From: Podaxis mareebaensis
Lineage: Eukaryota; Basidiomycota; Agaricomycetes; Agaricales; Agaricaceae
Length of the DNA stretch: 47,034 nucleotides
Direction: 5' to 3'
NCBI GenBank assembly: GCA_018524725.1
Contig: JAEUWP010000458.1
Span: 1-47,034, forward strand
The translations under genes were made by a program, and so were the position numbers. Shown one piece after another: positions 22,718 through 34,500 of the stretch (position 1 is the first letter of the stretch; each line of letters opens with the position of its first letter). The notes beneath the pieces were generated by a model that worked only from the letters and a program-made list of their open reading frames with translations, was not told where the DNA came from and ran no database searches.

Positions 22718-25700
22718 ATGGCTAGCCCACACTCAGGCTATCCCCACCAGGGTCCCACCTATTATCAGCCATCTCCTCCACCCTCCCATGTCTACGGGAA
22801 CCATAGCCCCGGACCCGGGCATTCCCCAAATCCATATCCATATCTCTATCCCTCCCATCCACCACCTCCTCACATGAATTCCCACCACAACACCCTCCAT
22901 CACCATCAACCCACGTCTGGGCGTATAAACGGACGTGGGGGTTCTTATGCAAACCGTAATGGACACGGCCACCCTCACATGTACCACCAAAATTTTCATC
23001 CGCCTCAACACCAGACCTATCCCCATCCACTTCTGCACGCTCCCCACCCCCAGCACCCTCATGCGCAACATCCCGCAAAGTTCTCTCACCCATACACTCC
23101 GCCTTATCCCTACCCTTCCCCAACATCTGCTGGACCATACTCGCCTTCTTGGCAGGCACAACAGCCGCAGTCTCCCCTTCCAAAACAATTATCTATGCCT
23201 CCTCCCAGAGGATTTTCGCCTGCTTATTATGAACCACCTCCCGCGCCTCCACCACCCCAGATCCCTCCGCCGGTAGCAATAGCCCCTGAACCCCCTGCGA
23301 CCGTTGAAGCTGTTGCCGGCCCGGCCGCCGTTGCTGTTTCTTCCCCGCCTGTACAGCAACAACAGCCTATCGCTGCGCAAACAGAGCAGCCTGTAGAGGC
23401 TTCTGATGAAGCGCCGGCTGTTCCGAAGGAAGAAGCTGTTGAACAGTCAGAGTCAGTTCAGGACGCTGCGTCGACGGAAGCCCCGGCCCCGGAAGTTTCT
23501 GACTCACCCACTCCTGTATCCACAGTTGAATCCCAATCTGTCCCTGCTCTTACTCCTGTATCTGTCGACCCGCCTAGCACTACGTACACCATGGGAAGCA
23601 TATCGAACAACCCCAGCACAGACGCAAACATCCCGCTCTCGCCCACTCAATTTGTCTCCAGCACGCGATCCCATTCTCATAAAGCGTCTTTGCCTAGTCC
23701 CGTTGCATCGATCGCTATCTGGTCACGACGTCCCGGCGACCCATCAAAAGCTCCTGGAATTATTATATCTCCCCGCGCTCGACCTCCATCTGACATTGTC
23801 CAGAAAGCCTTGGATGCCCGAACTCCGCCTGCTTCCCCGAAGTCCATACTCGTCGCGCTCCCAGAAGAGTCGATAGAGGAGAAAGAAAAGGCTCATGAAC
23901 AGGAACAGTCTGTTGAAACCCAGCCTGGATCGCTCTCAGTTCAAGACAAAGATGTTTCTGCTTCAGGGATTGGTTTGACCTCTGTGACGGATGCCTCGCG
24001 GATTGATTCAACTATTTCGTCATCTGCTGTCACCGAGGTTACGGACGCGCCTACGCTCCCTGGGTCTCCCATCTCGACGAACACTTCAATTTCGGTGACA
24101 GGTGGAACACCTGTTAAGGATGCTGGTGTTACTACAACCGCGGGCACGATTCCTGCTGTTGTCGTTGATGGAAAGACAAACACAACATCCACTGTTACCG
24201 CAACTACTTCGGCGGCTGGAGTGTCTACATCGACATCCACTACCCCCGTTGCTTCCACCTCAAAGACCCCCGAACCCGAATCAAAGTCAACAGCCACTTC
24301 TGCACCTGCTTCTTCCTCTTCTCCAGTTCCAGCTCCAGCCCCGGCACCGACAGCACCGTCTGCACCCAAATCCTGGGCTTCCCTTTTCTCTTCTCCGGCA
24401 TCATCATCCACACACCAACGCGGCGCCCTTCCTACGTCATCTGTTGTAGGCATCTCAATCCCCGCGCCGTCCACATCAACCTCAACCCCCGCCATTGCCG
24501 TTGCGCCCGCAAAAAAATCTGAGCTGCTTAGTTTGCTTACAAATGGTCCGAGTGGTGCGAGCGCGAGCGCGGTGCAAAGGATCCGGACGCGAGGATTGAT
24601 TAATTCCGGGAATATGTGTTTTGCGAACGCGGTGTTGCAGGTGTTGGTTTATTGTCACCCGTTTCAGAGATTGTTTATTGAGTTGGGGAGGTTGCTTGGG
24701 AAGGAGGGTGAGAGGGGTGGGAGTGTGAATGGGAATGGGAACGCTGGCGGAGGGAAGCCGGTGAAGAGTCAGACGCCGTTTATTGATGCCACTGTTGAGT
24801 TTTTGAAAGAGTTCGTGGAAGAGGAGAGGGAGCGGAAGAAGAAGGATGGTGCGTTTGGGTTTAGTGGTAAGGGAGGGAAGGGGAAGGAGAAGGAGGTTTT
24901 GAGAGATGAGGATGGAGCGGGGGAGGAGGATGAGTGGCCTGAGTCATTTTTGCCGTCGTATTTTTATGAGGCTATGAAGGAGAAGAAGAGGTTTGAGAGC
25001 ATGCGGGTAAGTGTTTTTTTTTGTCTGCTAGTTGTAGATGATGATTGACGCGGTGTTTGGTATAGGGTGGGCAGCAAGAGGATGCGGAAGAGTTCCTTGG
25101 ATTCTACCTTGATACTTTGGAGGAAGAGTTATTGTATATACAAAATAGCCTGGCGCCCCCGCTGAAGTCGCCGTCGAAACAACATGTTGAGGAGAAGGAG
25201 GAGCCGGAGCCACCTGAGGAGGAGGGATGGTTGGAGGTGGGTAAGAAGAATAGGACGATAGTTACGAGGACGGTGAGTGCTTTGACGTCCTCCAATCCCC
25301 TAAGAAGACTGACGCGACAGCATTTTAGATCAAAGCCGTTGAAAGTCCGATTACGAGGATATTTGGTGGCAAGTTCAAGTCGACGCTCAAGGCGCCCTCA
25401 CAGAAGGACTCAGTGCTCGTGGAGGATTGGAGATCACTAAGACTGGATATTCAGGTATGTCCATGACATCCACCTTTACGGTACACACTCGAAACTGACA
25501 TTGTGACGACAGCGCGACTCAATACATAACATCCAAGATGCCCTTTCATACATCACGCACCCCCAACCTATACAAATGACAAACCCAGCGCGACCGGGCG
25601 TGACGATCGACGCGAGCCAGAGGGTGTTGATTGAGGCGCTGCCACCGGTATTGGTGTTGCATGTGAAACGATTCTGTTATGACACGACTGTGGGTGGTGT

Positions 25701-26146
25701 TGTGAAGGTGACGAAGCAAGTACGATTCGAGCCCGAGCTGGAGATCGGTTCTGGTATGTGTTTAAGAGCCATGGCTATTCGTGAGTCCAGCAGACTGATG
25801 CGCTTGGGCTGTGTAGACATGATGGCGCCGACTGGGAAGCGTCCTCAATCAACGAAGTATAGACTGTTTGGTGGTATGTCTTTCTCGTGTTCCTTACACT
25901 CTAGATTCGATATACTGATTCCCATTTGCAGCTCTTTACCACCACGGTCACTCAGCATCAGGCGGGCATTACACTCTCGACGTTCTTCACCCGAACCGGT
26001 ACCCAGGCGCGAAGCTGAAGGAGGGTTGGGTGAGGATTGATGACGAGCTTGTGAGTGATGTGAGACCGGAGGATGTATTTGATGCGTGGGAGAAGGATGA
26101 GACGAGGAACGCGTATTTGTTGTTCTATAGACGGATACGTGCGTGA
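22718..26146 (+). CDS. UBP3: Ubiquitin-specific protease, Ubp3/USP10 family
   Basis: Exons 22718-25006, 25066-25272, 25329-25454, 25513-25753, 25817-25873 and 25932-26146 give 1,044 residues. A long Pro/His/Ser-rich N-terminus (about 1-600) precedes the peptidase C19 core. The Cys box is RGLINSGNMCFANAVLQ (Cys634), followed by GGQQEDAEEFLGFYLD and LPPVLVLHVKRFCYD. The His box is YHHGHSASGGHYTLDV (His986), and the end is NAYLLFYRR. RGLIN-GN-CF with this layout is typical of Ubp3/USP10. The family removes ubiquitin from targets with the cofactor Bre5/G3BP. Known roles include ribophagy, vesicle transport and rescue of 40S subunits. The ATG at 22718 is the first in frame. All catalytic motifs are present. 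The next gene on the same strand encodes a Hel2-type ubiquitin ligase 380 bp away. Confidence 0.95.
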
Positions 26147-26526
26147 GCGTGGCTGAGGCGAGGAGATGTGGGGTTTTGTAGTTGTTTGTGTGATGCTTTG
26201 TTGTTGCTTTCTACCTTAGTTTTTTCTACTCTACTTTCAACTAGAAGCTCATTCCTTGAGCGTATTCTCAAAACCTTTGAGCTAGATTCTGTGTGAAAAA
26301 TGTTGACTATATCATACATTTCTGACTCATGTCCTTCCCGCTCAACACGCAGGACGTGAACATCGGAACGGGGTCAGGTTTAATCGAACCGGCACCGATA
26401 AGTCTTCAAATTGAGTCAGTCAGGTGACTGATAACTAACTGACGGACGAAAACGTTCCTTATAAGCACGCACTGGCAGTGTCAGTCTGACCTCAACAGTC
26501 AGAGAAAAAACTCTACACTACGCAAA
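26147..26526. other. UBP3-HEL2 intergenic region
   Basis: 380 bp. It contains a TATAAG near 26461, about 65 bp before the HEL2 ATG, and a purine-rich leader (GAGAAAAAACTC). No gene seen. Confidence 0.6.
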
Positions 26527-29182
26527 ATGTCGACACAAGTATCTACGCAACAAACCTCGCACGCACAAGGTGGGAGACAAGGAGGGGGTCGAGGTCGAGG
26601 AAAGGGTAGTCGGAGGGGAGGAAATGCCGCAAGGCGGGGTGGGGGTGGAGGTTCGAGTGCCGTCAAGGACAAACGGAAGGAAAGGGAGAATCAGGCAGAC
26701 GAGAAGGTCGAAGGTGCTGCTGAAATTGGTATTACGGATCCGACCACAACTGCAACAACGGCAGCAGGAGAGGATTCGGGAGAGGACGATGTGTGTTGGA
26801 TTTGTGCGGAGCCGGTTAAGTATTGGGCTGTGTCGGAGTGCAACCACAGGACATGCCATGTGTGTGCGCTGAGGCTGAGGGCGCTATACAAGAAGACGGA
26901 CTGTACCTTTTGCAAGGTGCGTCTGGTTTATCCATTTTTGAAAGATCTAATCTAATCTGCTATTCTTCTTTTTCCTATTCCTGTTCTCTGATTTTTGTAG
27001 GAACCACAACCAATGGTCATATTCACCGCTTCTCCGGATGCAGAATTCAGCACGTACAAGCCAGAGGACATACCCTATAAAGATGCCAAGCTCTCGATTT
27101 ATTTCGAGACGCAGGAGATGATGGAGGAGACGCTGATCTTGCTCAAATTTAATTGTCCAGACGCAAGCTGTGACTATATTGGAAATGGGTGGGGAGATTT
27201 GAAGCTGCATACGCGAGCTGTACACGGAAAGTTGATGTGGTTCGTTGCACTTTCCGGTTGTTTCTGCTCGCTTGAAACGACGTTGATATTTTGGCTCTTT
27301 CTGTGCGTTTTAGTGATCTATGCATTAGACATAAAAAGGTCTTTTCGCATGAACATGCACTCTATCCGCCCAACGTGCTCCCGGTGCACTTACCGTCAAT
27401 CCATCACCGGCATGTCAAGCAGATCCCGAAGGAGAAGGTTGAGGGCGGTGTACACCCTATGTGCGAGTTCTGTCGGGAATGCTTCTTTGGTGTGGATGAG
27501 CACTATAGTCATATGCGGGAGAGGCACGAGGAATGTTTTATATGTAAGAGGAATGGGGTACAGTTTCAATAGTAAGTAACCATCCTCTCCGAAATCTAGT
27601 AGAGTTGCTAATGGGGAATTTGTAGTTTCCAAAATTACGATAGTTTAGTAAGTATACATCCAATCCAAATGCGAAACACTGCTGGACAACCACTCCCAGG
27701 AACGGCATTTCAATACCGCACACCACCCATGTACCCAACCTGAGTGTCGAGAACGCAAATTTGTTGTATTCAACACACCGTTAGACCTCCAAGCTCACAT
27801 GGTCGAAGAACACGGAGCAAACATGAGCTCCAGGGACAAAAAAGACGCACGCAAGGTGGCAGCGGAATTCCAGTTCGAAGAGGTCGGCACTGGACGGGGA
27901 AGACGTGGTGGGGGAACAACTAGAGAACGCGATAGAGAACCTCCACCGGGGCTGCAGCAACCTCGACCGCAGGCCCAGGCCGGTCCCAGCACGGCCGCAT
28001 GGCCACAACCTGGAGCTACAAATGGTCGAAGGGCTGCATTCGGATCGAGTTTGACGGACGGGAACGCACAGCAAACTGTTCGCCCATCACCTAGTGGTTC
28101 AAGTTCGCCCCTCATTCCCGACGTTGACCCTGCTGTTGCTGAGTGCGTATCACGAATTTCCTCCTTACTGGTGTTGACAACAGATTCGTAGGCGCCACAT
28201 GGCATTTATCTCTCGCGTTCAATCGCTGGCACCGAATCCGACGAATGCAGCCCCTGCCGTCAAGGCTGCTGTCCGTGGCTATCGAGCATCAGAATCCAGT
28301 GCTCGCGATCTTATCTTGACGATCTTCAATGTTTTGGATAACAACCTCGATCACACGGCAAGCATCGTGAATGGCCTCGTGGACCTACTTGACGAAGAGG
28401 AGAAGAAACAAGACTTACTGGCATCATGGAGGGGCTTTAACATCGAGGTTCGTGTTCTCACTCATCCTTCTTTCATCTTGGGTTAGGCTGATGATACTCG
28501 CAAAAAGCAACGACGACAATTCCCCGATCTCGTTCCTCAGGCCACCGGAAGTGGATACGCAGGAATTACATCGGGTCGTGTCCTAAACGCAAAGAATTCA
28601 ACAGCCTCGCGTTCATCCCGACCTTCACGACAAGTCTGGGATCGTGTCGCTGCTGCTGCATCCTCCTCGCAACCACGCCAGGCGCAAATTACCCAAACTC
28701 GAGTTGATCGTTTCCCTCCCCTCCTAGGATCCTCTACCCCTTCGTCAACGCCAACACCGGCACCGGCACCAGCCTTCCATCAACAAAAGCATACCACAGC
28801 TTGGTCTGCCAGCGCTGGGGCAGCCGCATCGCCCCGTGCAATCGAACCTCGTAGCGTTCCCGCAACCCGCGTTTCGAAGAACCAGCCAAAACCGCCGAAA
28901 TTGGATAGTTCTTTGTTCCCCGAGTTGCCGTCGTCAAGTGCTGCGAGAGAGAAGCCGAAGGTCAGTGGAAATGTGTCACTGAGGAATATTCTGGGAAGTG
29001 GTGCGCCGCCAGTTTCCGCCTGGACTGGTAATGGGAGCGGGGATGGGGGATCTTCAAGTGTGGGTGTGGACGGCGTTAATGTGGAGGGTGAGGTTGATGA
29101 GGGCGGTGCTGGGAAGAAGGGGAAGAAGGGGAAAGGGAAGCAGAAACAGACGCTGTTTACGCTTGGAAGTTTCCCAGCGTAA
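26527..29182 (+). CDS. HEL2: RING E3 ubiquitin ligase of ribosome quality control, Hel2/ZNF598 family
   Basis: Seven exons (26527-26916, 27001-27239, 27314-27571, 27626-27647, 27700-28142, 28192-28447, 28487-29182, including a 22-bp micro-exon) give 767 residues. An RGG-like Gly/Arg-rich head is followed by a C3HC4 RING (Cys90, Cys93, Cys105, His107, Cys110, Cys113, Cys126, Cys129). A run of C2H2-type fingers follows (for example CPDASCDYIG..H..VH, CEFCRECFFG..H..ERH, CTQPEC..H..EEHG). After that comes the conserved helical block RGYRASESSARDLI...VLDLLDEEEKK-like and a basic tail GKKGKKGKGKQK. This order is diagnostic of Hel2/ZNF598, which senses collided ribosomes and ubiquitinates 40S proteins (uS10, with uS3 and eS10 in some species). 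No defect is visible. Its 3' third is copied as a pseudogene at 39995. Confidence 0.95.
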
Positions 29183-29783
29183 GAGAGGGTATGGTGGTGT
29201 GTGGGAGATCTTGTTATGTCCACCTCTTTTGACATAGACTGTTGCTTGGGTGGAGACTTTGACGTCTTGCTGTTTCGCAAATATGACGGCTCATTTCCGC
29301 TTGGTTGTTGTGACCCCTGCTCGCGAATAAGGCGATGATATTGGCTGGCTTGTGTCAGCCTCTCAAAAGAGAGCGACAAAGGTGGGAGCAGAGAAACTGG
29401 CAATGCCAGTGCCGAAGCAGTTTGGTCTCCTACTAAGTAGCATCGCCAAAGGGACGAAGCGCTCTTTGGAGCCCCTCTCAAGTTGCAATATGGGGTAGCC
29501 AAAGTCCTGTCGGTGGCGTTCAATATGCCCTGAAAGTTTAAGGTTAAAGGACTGCACGTCACCCCACTACTAGAGATTATGACGGCATTTCTTATTATAT
29601 TGGGGTGTCGGAGAGATACAGGCAAGCACTAATTCGACTGAGCACACCTTTCGACCTTTCAAACACAAGTAAAACTTTGACCAAAATTATTTTACTCGTC
29701 TAGCGGCAACTCATCCCAGAAATGCGTTCCAACAAGATATTCAAGAATGGAGAGATTTACAGCCGTAGATATAGATCACAGAA
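29183..29783. other. Intergenic region downstream of HEL2
   Basis: About 600 bp. The first 60 bp are shared with the second copy; the rest is unique within this window. No gene is supported. Confidence 0.6.
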
Positions 29784-30172
29784 TCATGGGCTGTGGAAGC
29801 AGATGCCAATCAGGGGGATCAAAACACATCTAATTGAGCCTGCAAGGAAATCCGTACCCTTGATAGCGCCAGAGCAACACGCAGGTTCACCTGGGGCGCT
29901 AACCACAGAGATGTTAGAAGATGCCGACAAACAACTTGGTAGCAGTCCATCACTCACCATTTATTTAAATCATCCTGGGTCTCGAACTCGTGGCGTGTGC
30001 AATTATAGCCAACTTGACCCGTATTGTTTATGTCTTCCTGCGCGAAGGGGAAGAACGTGGAGACTTTGAGGGAACCACAGCAAACGGAAAGTTCACGTTC
30101 GAAGCAAAGCCTCTGAGAAGTGACGCTAACAGGGATTGAGAGGGCGATGAGAACGAATAGTTTGGTGTACAT
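29784..30172 (-). CDS. Hydrophobin-like small secreted cysteine-rich protein
   Basis: Two exons, complement(29784-29898, 29958-30172), with a 59-bp phase-2 intron (GTGAGTG...GGTTAG) encode 109 residues. A signal peptide (MYTKLFVLIALSIPVSVTSQ) leads to a mature chain with cysteines spaced C-x7-CC-x25-C-x13-C-x6-CC-x15-C. The order C, CC, C, C, CC, C is that of hydrophobins, which coat hyphal and spore surfaces with amphipathic films. The C5-C6 gap of 6 is slightly outside the usual 5, and a ninth Cys sits near the C-terminus. The alternative is another eight-cysteine secreted effector family. The intron joins the two halves so that the pattern only appears after splicing, which supports the model. 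The gene lies in the 1.4 kb that is missing from the second copy of the duplication. Confidence 0.65.
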
Positions 30173-31545
30173 AATGGACTGGTCGATGATGAGGGTTGGT
30201 GAGGGGGCCGTGGGGAGGAGTGGTCCAAGGAGCGCGAAGGGTTGACACGAAGCCCCCCATTTGAATGCGGGCAGATCCCGGTGGAGAGAAAATGAGCGTT
30301 GCCGGTGGACGTCCGGATGATGGAACCTTGAACTAGTTTCGTCGCCCAAGAGCAAAACTAGTAATAGCCTGGTCTGAAAATAGTAAATCCCACTAGCCAT
30401 TCATTCGCCGCGGGTTTTGATACTCGTCGAATGCATATCTGTCGGACTGCAGGAGATCATGGGCGCAGGGGAGATCGATGAAATTGGTCGACCCGTTATG
30501 GATTTTGCAAGGTGGTTTAGGCTGGCCTTCTGCTCCAAAATCAGGCTTTAGAGAGCTCGCACATGGGTCCATTGTTTATTTTTGATTTCACTAATCACGG
30601 CGTTTAGAGGGTGAGACTAATGAAATGATGGGCACCTGCTGGCCACGAAGTGAGACAATCGCTGTATCCTTTCTGAGGATACTACAATAATCCCTTGAGT
30701 CTGTCTGACACTTAAAATATCTCCTGAGTCTGTCTGTCATCCAGGAGCGTGTCTGTGGCTTGAAAGGCATGCAGCGAAAATAGAGCACTTCGTCTAGTCC
30801 TAGTAGAACTGAGTGAGTCATAGATCCTTGGATTGAACTCAACGCCAGAATCATACGTCTTGTGGGTTCTTTGACGTGGATATCATGTTCCCAGCAAGTC
30901 ATTTCCTTGTAGGAGGGCCGTCTGTGACATATCGCCTATCCAAAGTATTCGCGCTTGCCTTACACCTATAGCCTATCCGGCTGGGCAAGTCATCACTAGA
31001 CCTAGACCCGGTGCCGATGAGACGGATCGTAGTAGGGTAAGGTGGTATACCAGGGGGATAGACACTCCCTGCATAGCAGCGTCGACAAAAGGCAAGGGGG
31101 AATGAGAGAGGGAGGTCTTAGATGGCATTTTTGTTGGACGGCTGAAGACAGAGACCTACGTCTGGTTGGTAGTGGTGCAGCATAATGTCACCCGGGCCTA
31201 GGAACAGGCCTTGCTACAAACTGAACAGGAGTGTGCGCTCAAACTCTGCCAGCACCGTTTCTTTGTCACCTGAAGAGTTCGTTATATCAGCTCCTTTGCG
31301 ATAAGCAGATGACTACAAAAGAATACGGCATCTTTCTTAACCATCAGTATGGTGAAATTGAGTGGTAGTGATTATGAGGGTCCTATTTACCTGATGAGTT
31401 CGGAACCAGTAGTGAGACAAACAAGCACCTACAACGGGCCTTCTTCCTCTCTCGTCAATGTTACCGCTACCAAATTTCCTGTAAAAGTCAAATCAACGTC
31501 GAATCTGCTCACCGCAGATGTGATCCTGTTTTGTGAATTAATCCT
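30173..31545. other. Upstream region of IML1
   Basis: About 1.4 kb between divergent genes. From 30640 on it aligns to 41060-41777. A 103-codon minus-strand frame (30591-30902) and a 66-codon plus-strand frame (31349-31549) exist. Their reading frames are not preserved in the second copy beyond what DNA similarity gives, so I treat the region as promoter and leader. Confidence 0.5.
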
Positions 31546-34500
31546 ATGACATCCTCAAGAGCGGAATCTCAGCATTCGCATTTCGGCCGGCGTCGGTCCA
31601 ACACTGCACAATCTGTCCTGCGGCCCCTGCCACCTCCCACACCAAATCCCCTCAAGGTTGGCGACTCGCGGACATTCAACCTATGGGTACATGAGACCAA
31701 GGATGCCGCCGGTGTCTTGTTCAATCATTCATCGTGGCCCGGAGCTATGGAGGGAGATCTAATGCGGGTCAATAAGCATGGGTCGGATAATTTGGACGAA
31801 TCATTTCTATTCTTTGTTCCAAAGGAGGATCAGTGTCCAAGGACACAATTGCAGGTGAAGGTTACTTGTGGCTCTGGTAATAGTCAAGCTGAAGACACGC
31901 CTTTCAGATATCAGTGCCCAAGCCTATCGCGGACGCGTTCAATCTCAGAAATAATGGAGAGGTGTCTCTGACCAAGGTTGGCTTGTTCCTTTCTCAATGA
32001 GTTCCTCCGTTAAACATTGGAAATAGGCGGACAGAGGAATGTGTACTGCGAGTTACATTGAGTTCGTCTTCCAGGACCAGTATTTAGGTCGTAACGACAT
32101 GTGGAGGCTTGGAGAACAGTTGGTGGGGCAATGTGTTCACACAAATCAAGAGGTGTCTTTTGTGGGAGCGATTGTCGCCAAGATACAGAACATTTATATC
32201 AAGGGGAAGAAGGTCCGTCCTGTTTTATGGTCAAGAAAGTAACTCAATTGTTTGTTCAGGTCCCCTCAGCGGTCGTGGCTTCGTCAACTCGGCCCATCTT
32301 TCGCTCCCTTTCCGCAAAAGTAACTATCTTCATTCAAGTGTGCCGCGAGCTTTGGGAATTTAGCGGCGATGGTGAACGTTACAACGAGAAGATAGTCCAC
32401 TCCTTCCTTCCTGCCCTTTTCGTCAAGTGGCGAGAGGCTGCCACTAACCACACTGTCACCATCGTCCTCATATCACGTGTCTTTTACGAAGACTGCGAAA
32501 TGCAAGGTCCTGTACGCGACGGTGCGCGTCGAGATGAGAGGGGCAATTGGTATAAGGACTTCTACAAGGTTATTACCGATCATGAAGTCCTTCGCGAATG
32601 GAAGCCGACTCTAGTCAGCCTCAAAGATTCGTTTTGGGATTTTCAGCGCGAGATCCTCCTGACGCATCACTACCGTGCTGCACGAGATGTCAAGGCGGAT
32701 GTGCGCCCTCGTCTTGTAGGCCGACTGTCATACGCTCACGACGGCCCAATTCTGGAGGCCATCAATCTTGGGCTCAACCCCACTGAAACCCACTATATCG
32801 ACCGTTCACTCTCCATAACTGGCGCGACAACCATCCTTATCAGTCCCGGAACTGGCTACTTCCGCGTCAACAAGAAGCTGTTACGCTTGACCACGGCTCG
32901 AATGCTTGACCAAGGCTCCGTCCTGGACCTCATCCTTTTAACCAAGCCTCCCTTGCACCAAAGCCCGATCTTCAGTTTCCAGGGTACGGAACCAGAGACC
33001 AGAGTCGAGATTGAGAGTAAATCTGCGGATCCGTTGGCAAGTGACCCTCTGTGGGGTGGCGACGGTGGTAATCATCCCAATACAGAAGAGCTCAAGACCT
33101 TCTGGTGGGAACCATTCTGGATTTCGACGACTTTTTGGGATAAACAAATGGACCTCCCGTTCAGGAAGGACCGGTGAGATGCCACCTTTATACCCGACGC
33201 TTCTTGCCCTCATACCTTGTTTCTTGTTGTAGATTCATCGCGTGTGCCAAAATGCATGAAATCCAGATGCTTGGTCTCCTAGAGGCTGACGTCTTGTCGA
33301 GCATCGAAGTTCCGTATCTGCCAGATAGGCCACCGGCGACCATTAGAGACATGGATGCAGACGAACAGTGGTCACTGAGCAAAGCTGAGGCAGACAAATT
33401 TGACATGGACGTCTTCTCTTTGCGAACCAACTATACCATTCCCCCCTCCAATAAACCCCCTCCCGTTCCATCCTCCCGTTCCTCTGAAAAGAGGAACCGT
33501 GCCTTGACGGCTTCGAGCACAATCACGACTATAGAAGAAAGCCCGAGGCGCATAATCAAGGATCTACCTGATGAAACGTCGGCTGCAAATATGCTTACAC
33601 CGGCGACAGCTACCGGTTTGAGCACATCTCCTTCTCAGGCGTCAATTCACTCGGTTCGCTCTGCGCTCACTAAACTTTCCAATGCATCCACTACTTCGAA
33701 TCAATCAACAAAGACCAGCTTTGCATCCAAACTCACACCGTCTTGGCTGATCAATCAGTTCCGCAGTGGGCCAAGTGAACCTCAGACAACACAGGTTTCT
33801 GCGTCAGCTTCTCCGAGCACCGCACCAACCGTTACAGCTCCCACCGCCGCACGCATCCCCATACCCCCAAAAGCAACCGTGGCAGCTGCAACAGAAACCC
33901 CAGTGCAGCCGGTTGCGATCAAGGCGAGCGCTACAAAGACAGTACTGAGCCGAACGTTTGAAGAGGAGACCGTAGTCCCGCATCGTGCCTCGTTCCGAAG
34001 GTCACCAATGAACACCCCTCCCCGTGACGATATTCCACCAATCAAACGCCGCAGTACAGCCAGCACGCTTGGTCAATCCTATACCTCTTCTTCTCCACGA
34101 TCATGGTCGAATCCTCTACAGCCGGAAACCTCTGTTCCCTACGTCCAGGAATCTCTAGCTCGCCGTTGGGAGCACCTATTACCCGAGGCCACGCACAAAC
34201 ATGATATCAAGTGGAAGGCGTTGGTAACTCCACCTTGTCTTCCTTTGACCATGGAATACCTCCCTTCGAACGCTGAGCTGGAGTCCTGTTATGACAACTA
34301 TTACTACGATTTCGTTGTTGATCCCAAGGACATGCGGTCTTTCCTCGTCAAACCGCCTCAAGTGAAAGGCACACCCGAGGAGGTCCGCAGAGCATGGGCA
34401 TTGGTCGTCATGCGTGGTATGGCCGCAGTGCGTATAGCCCAGGGGTTCCAGTTTATCCTACGGCCTTCGCCCTCGAGGAGCCTGCAGAAAACACAGTTCA

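Noticed and set aside
22722..23188. Long minus-strand frames opposite the UBP3 N-terminus
   Set aside because: Shadows of a Pro/His-rich coding region on the plus strand; no start context or splice pattern.
27013..27579. 188-codon frame inside HEL2 read as a separate gene
   Set aside because: It reads through the intron at 27240-27313. The spliced HEL2 model restores the zinc-finger spacing.
30591..30902. 103-codon minus-strand frame with a partial match in the duplicate (41109-41291)
   Set aside because: The similarity is no better at protein level than at DNA level, and the duplicate is interrupted. It is explained by the segmental duplication.
31349..31549. 66-codon frame just upstream of IML1
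   Set aside because: The frame is not kept in the duplicated copy and has no domain. The IML1 start at 31546 fits the family N-terminus, so this is treated as leader.
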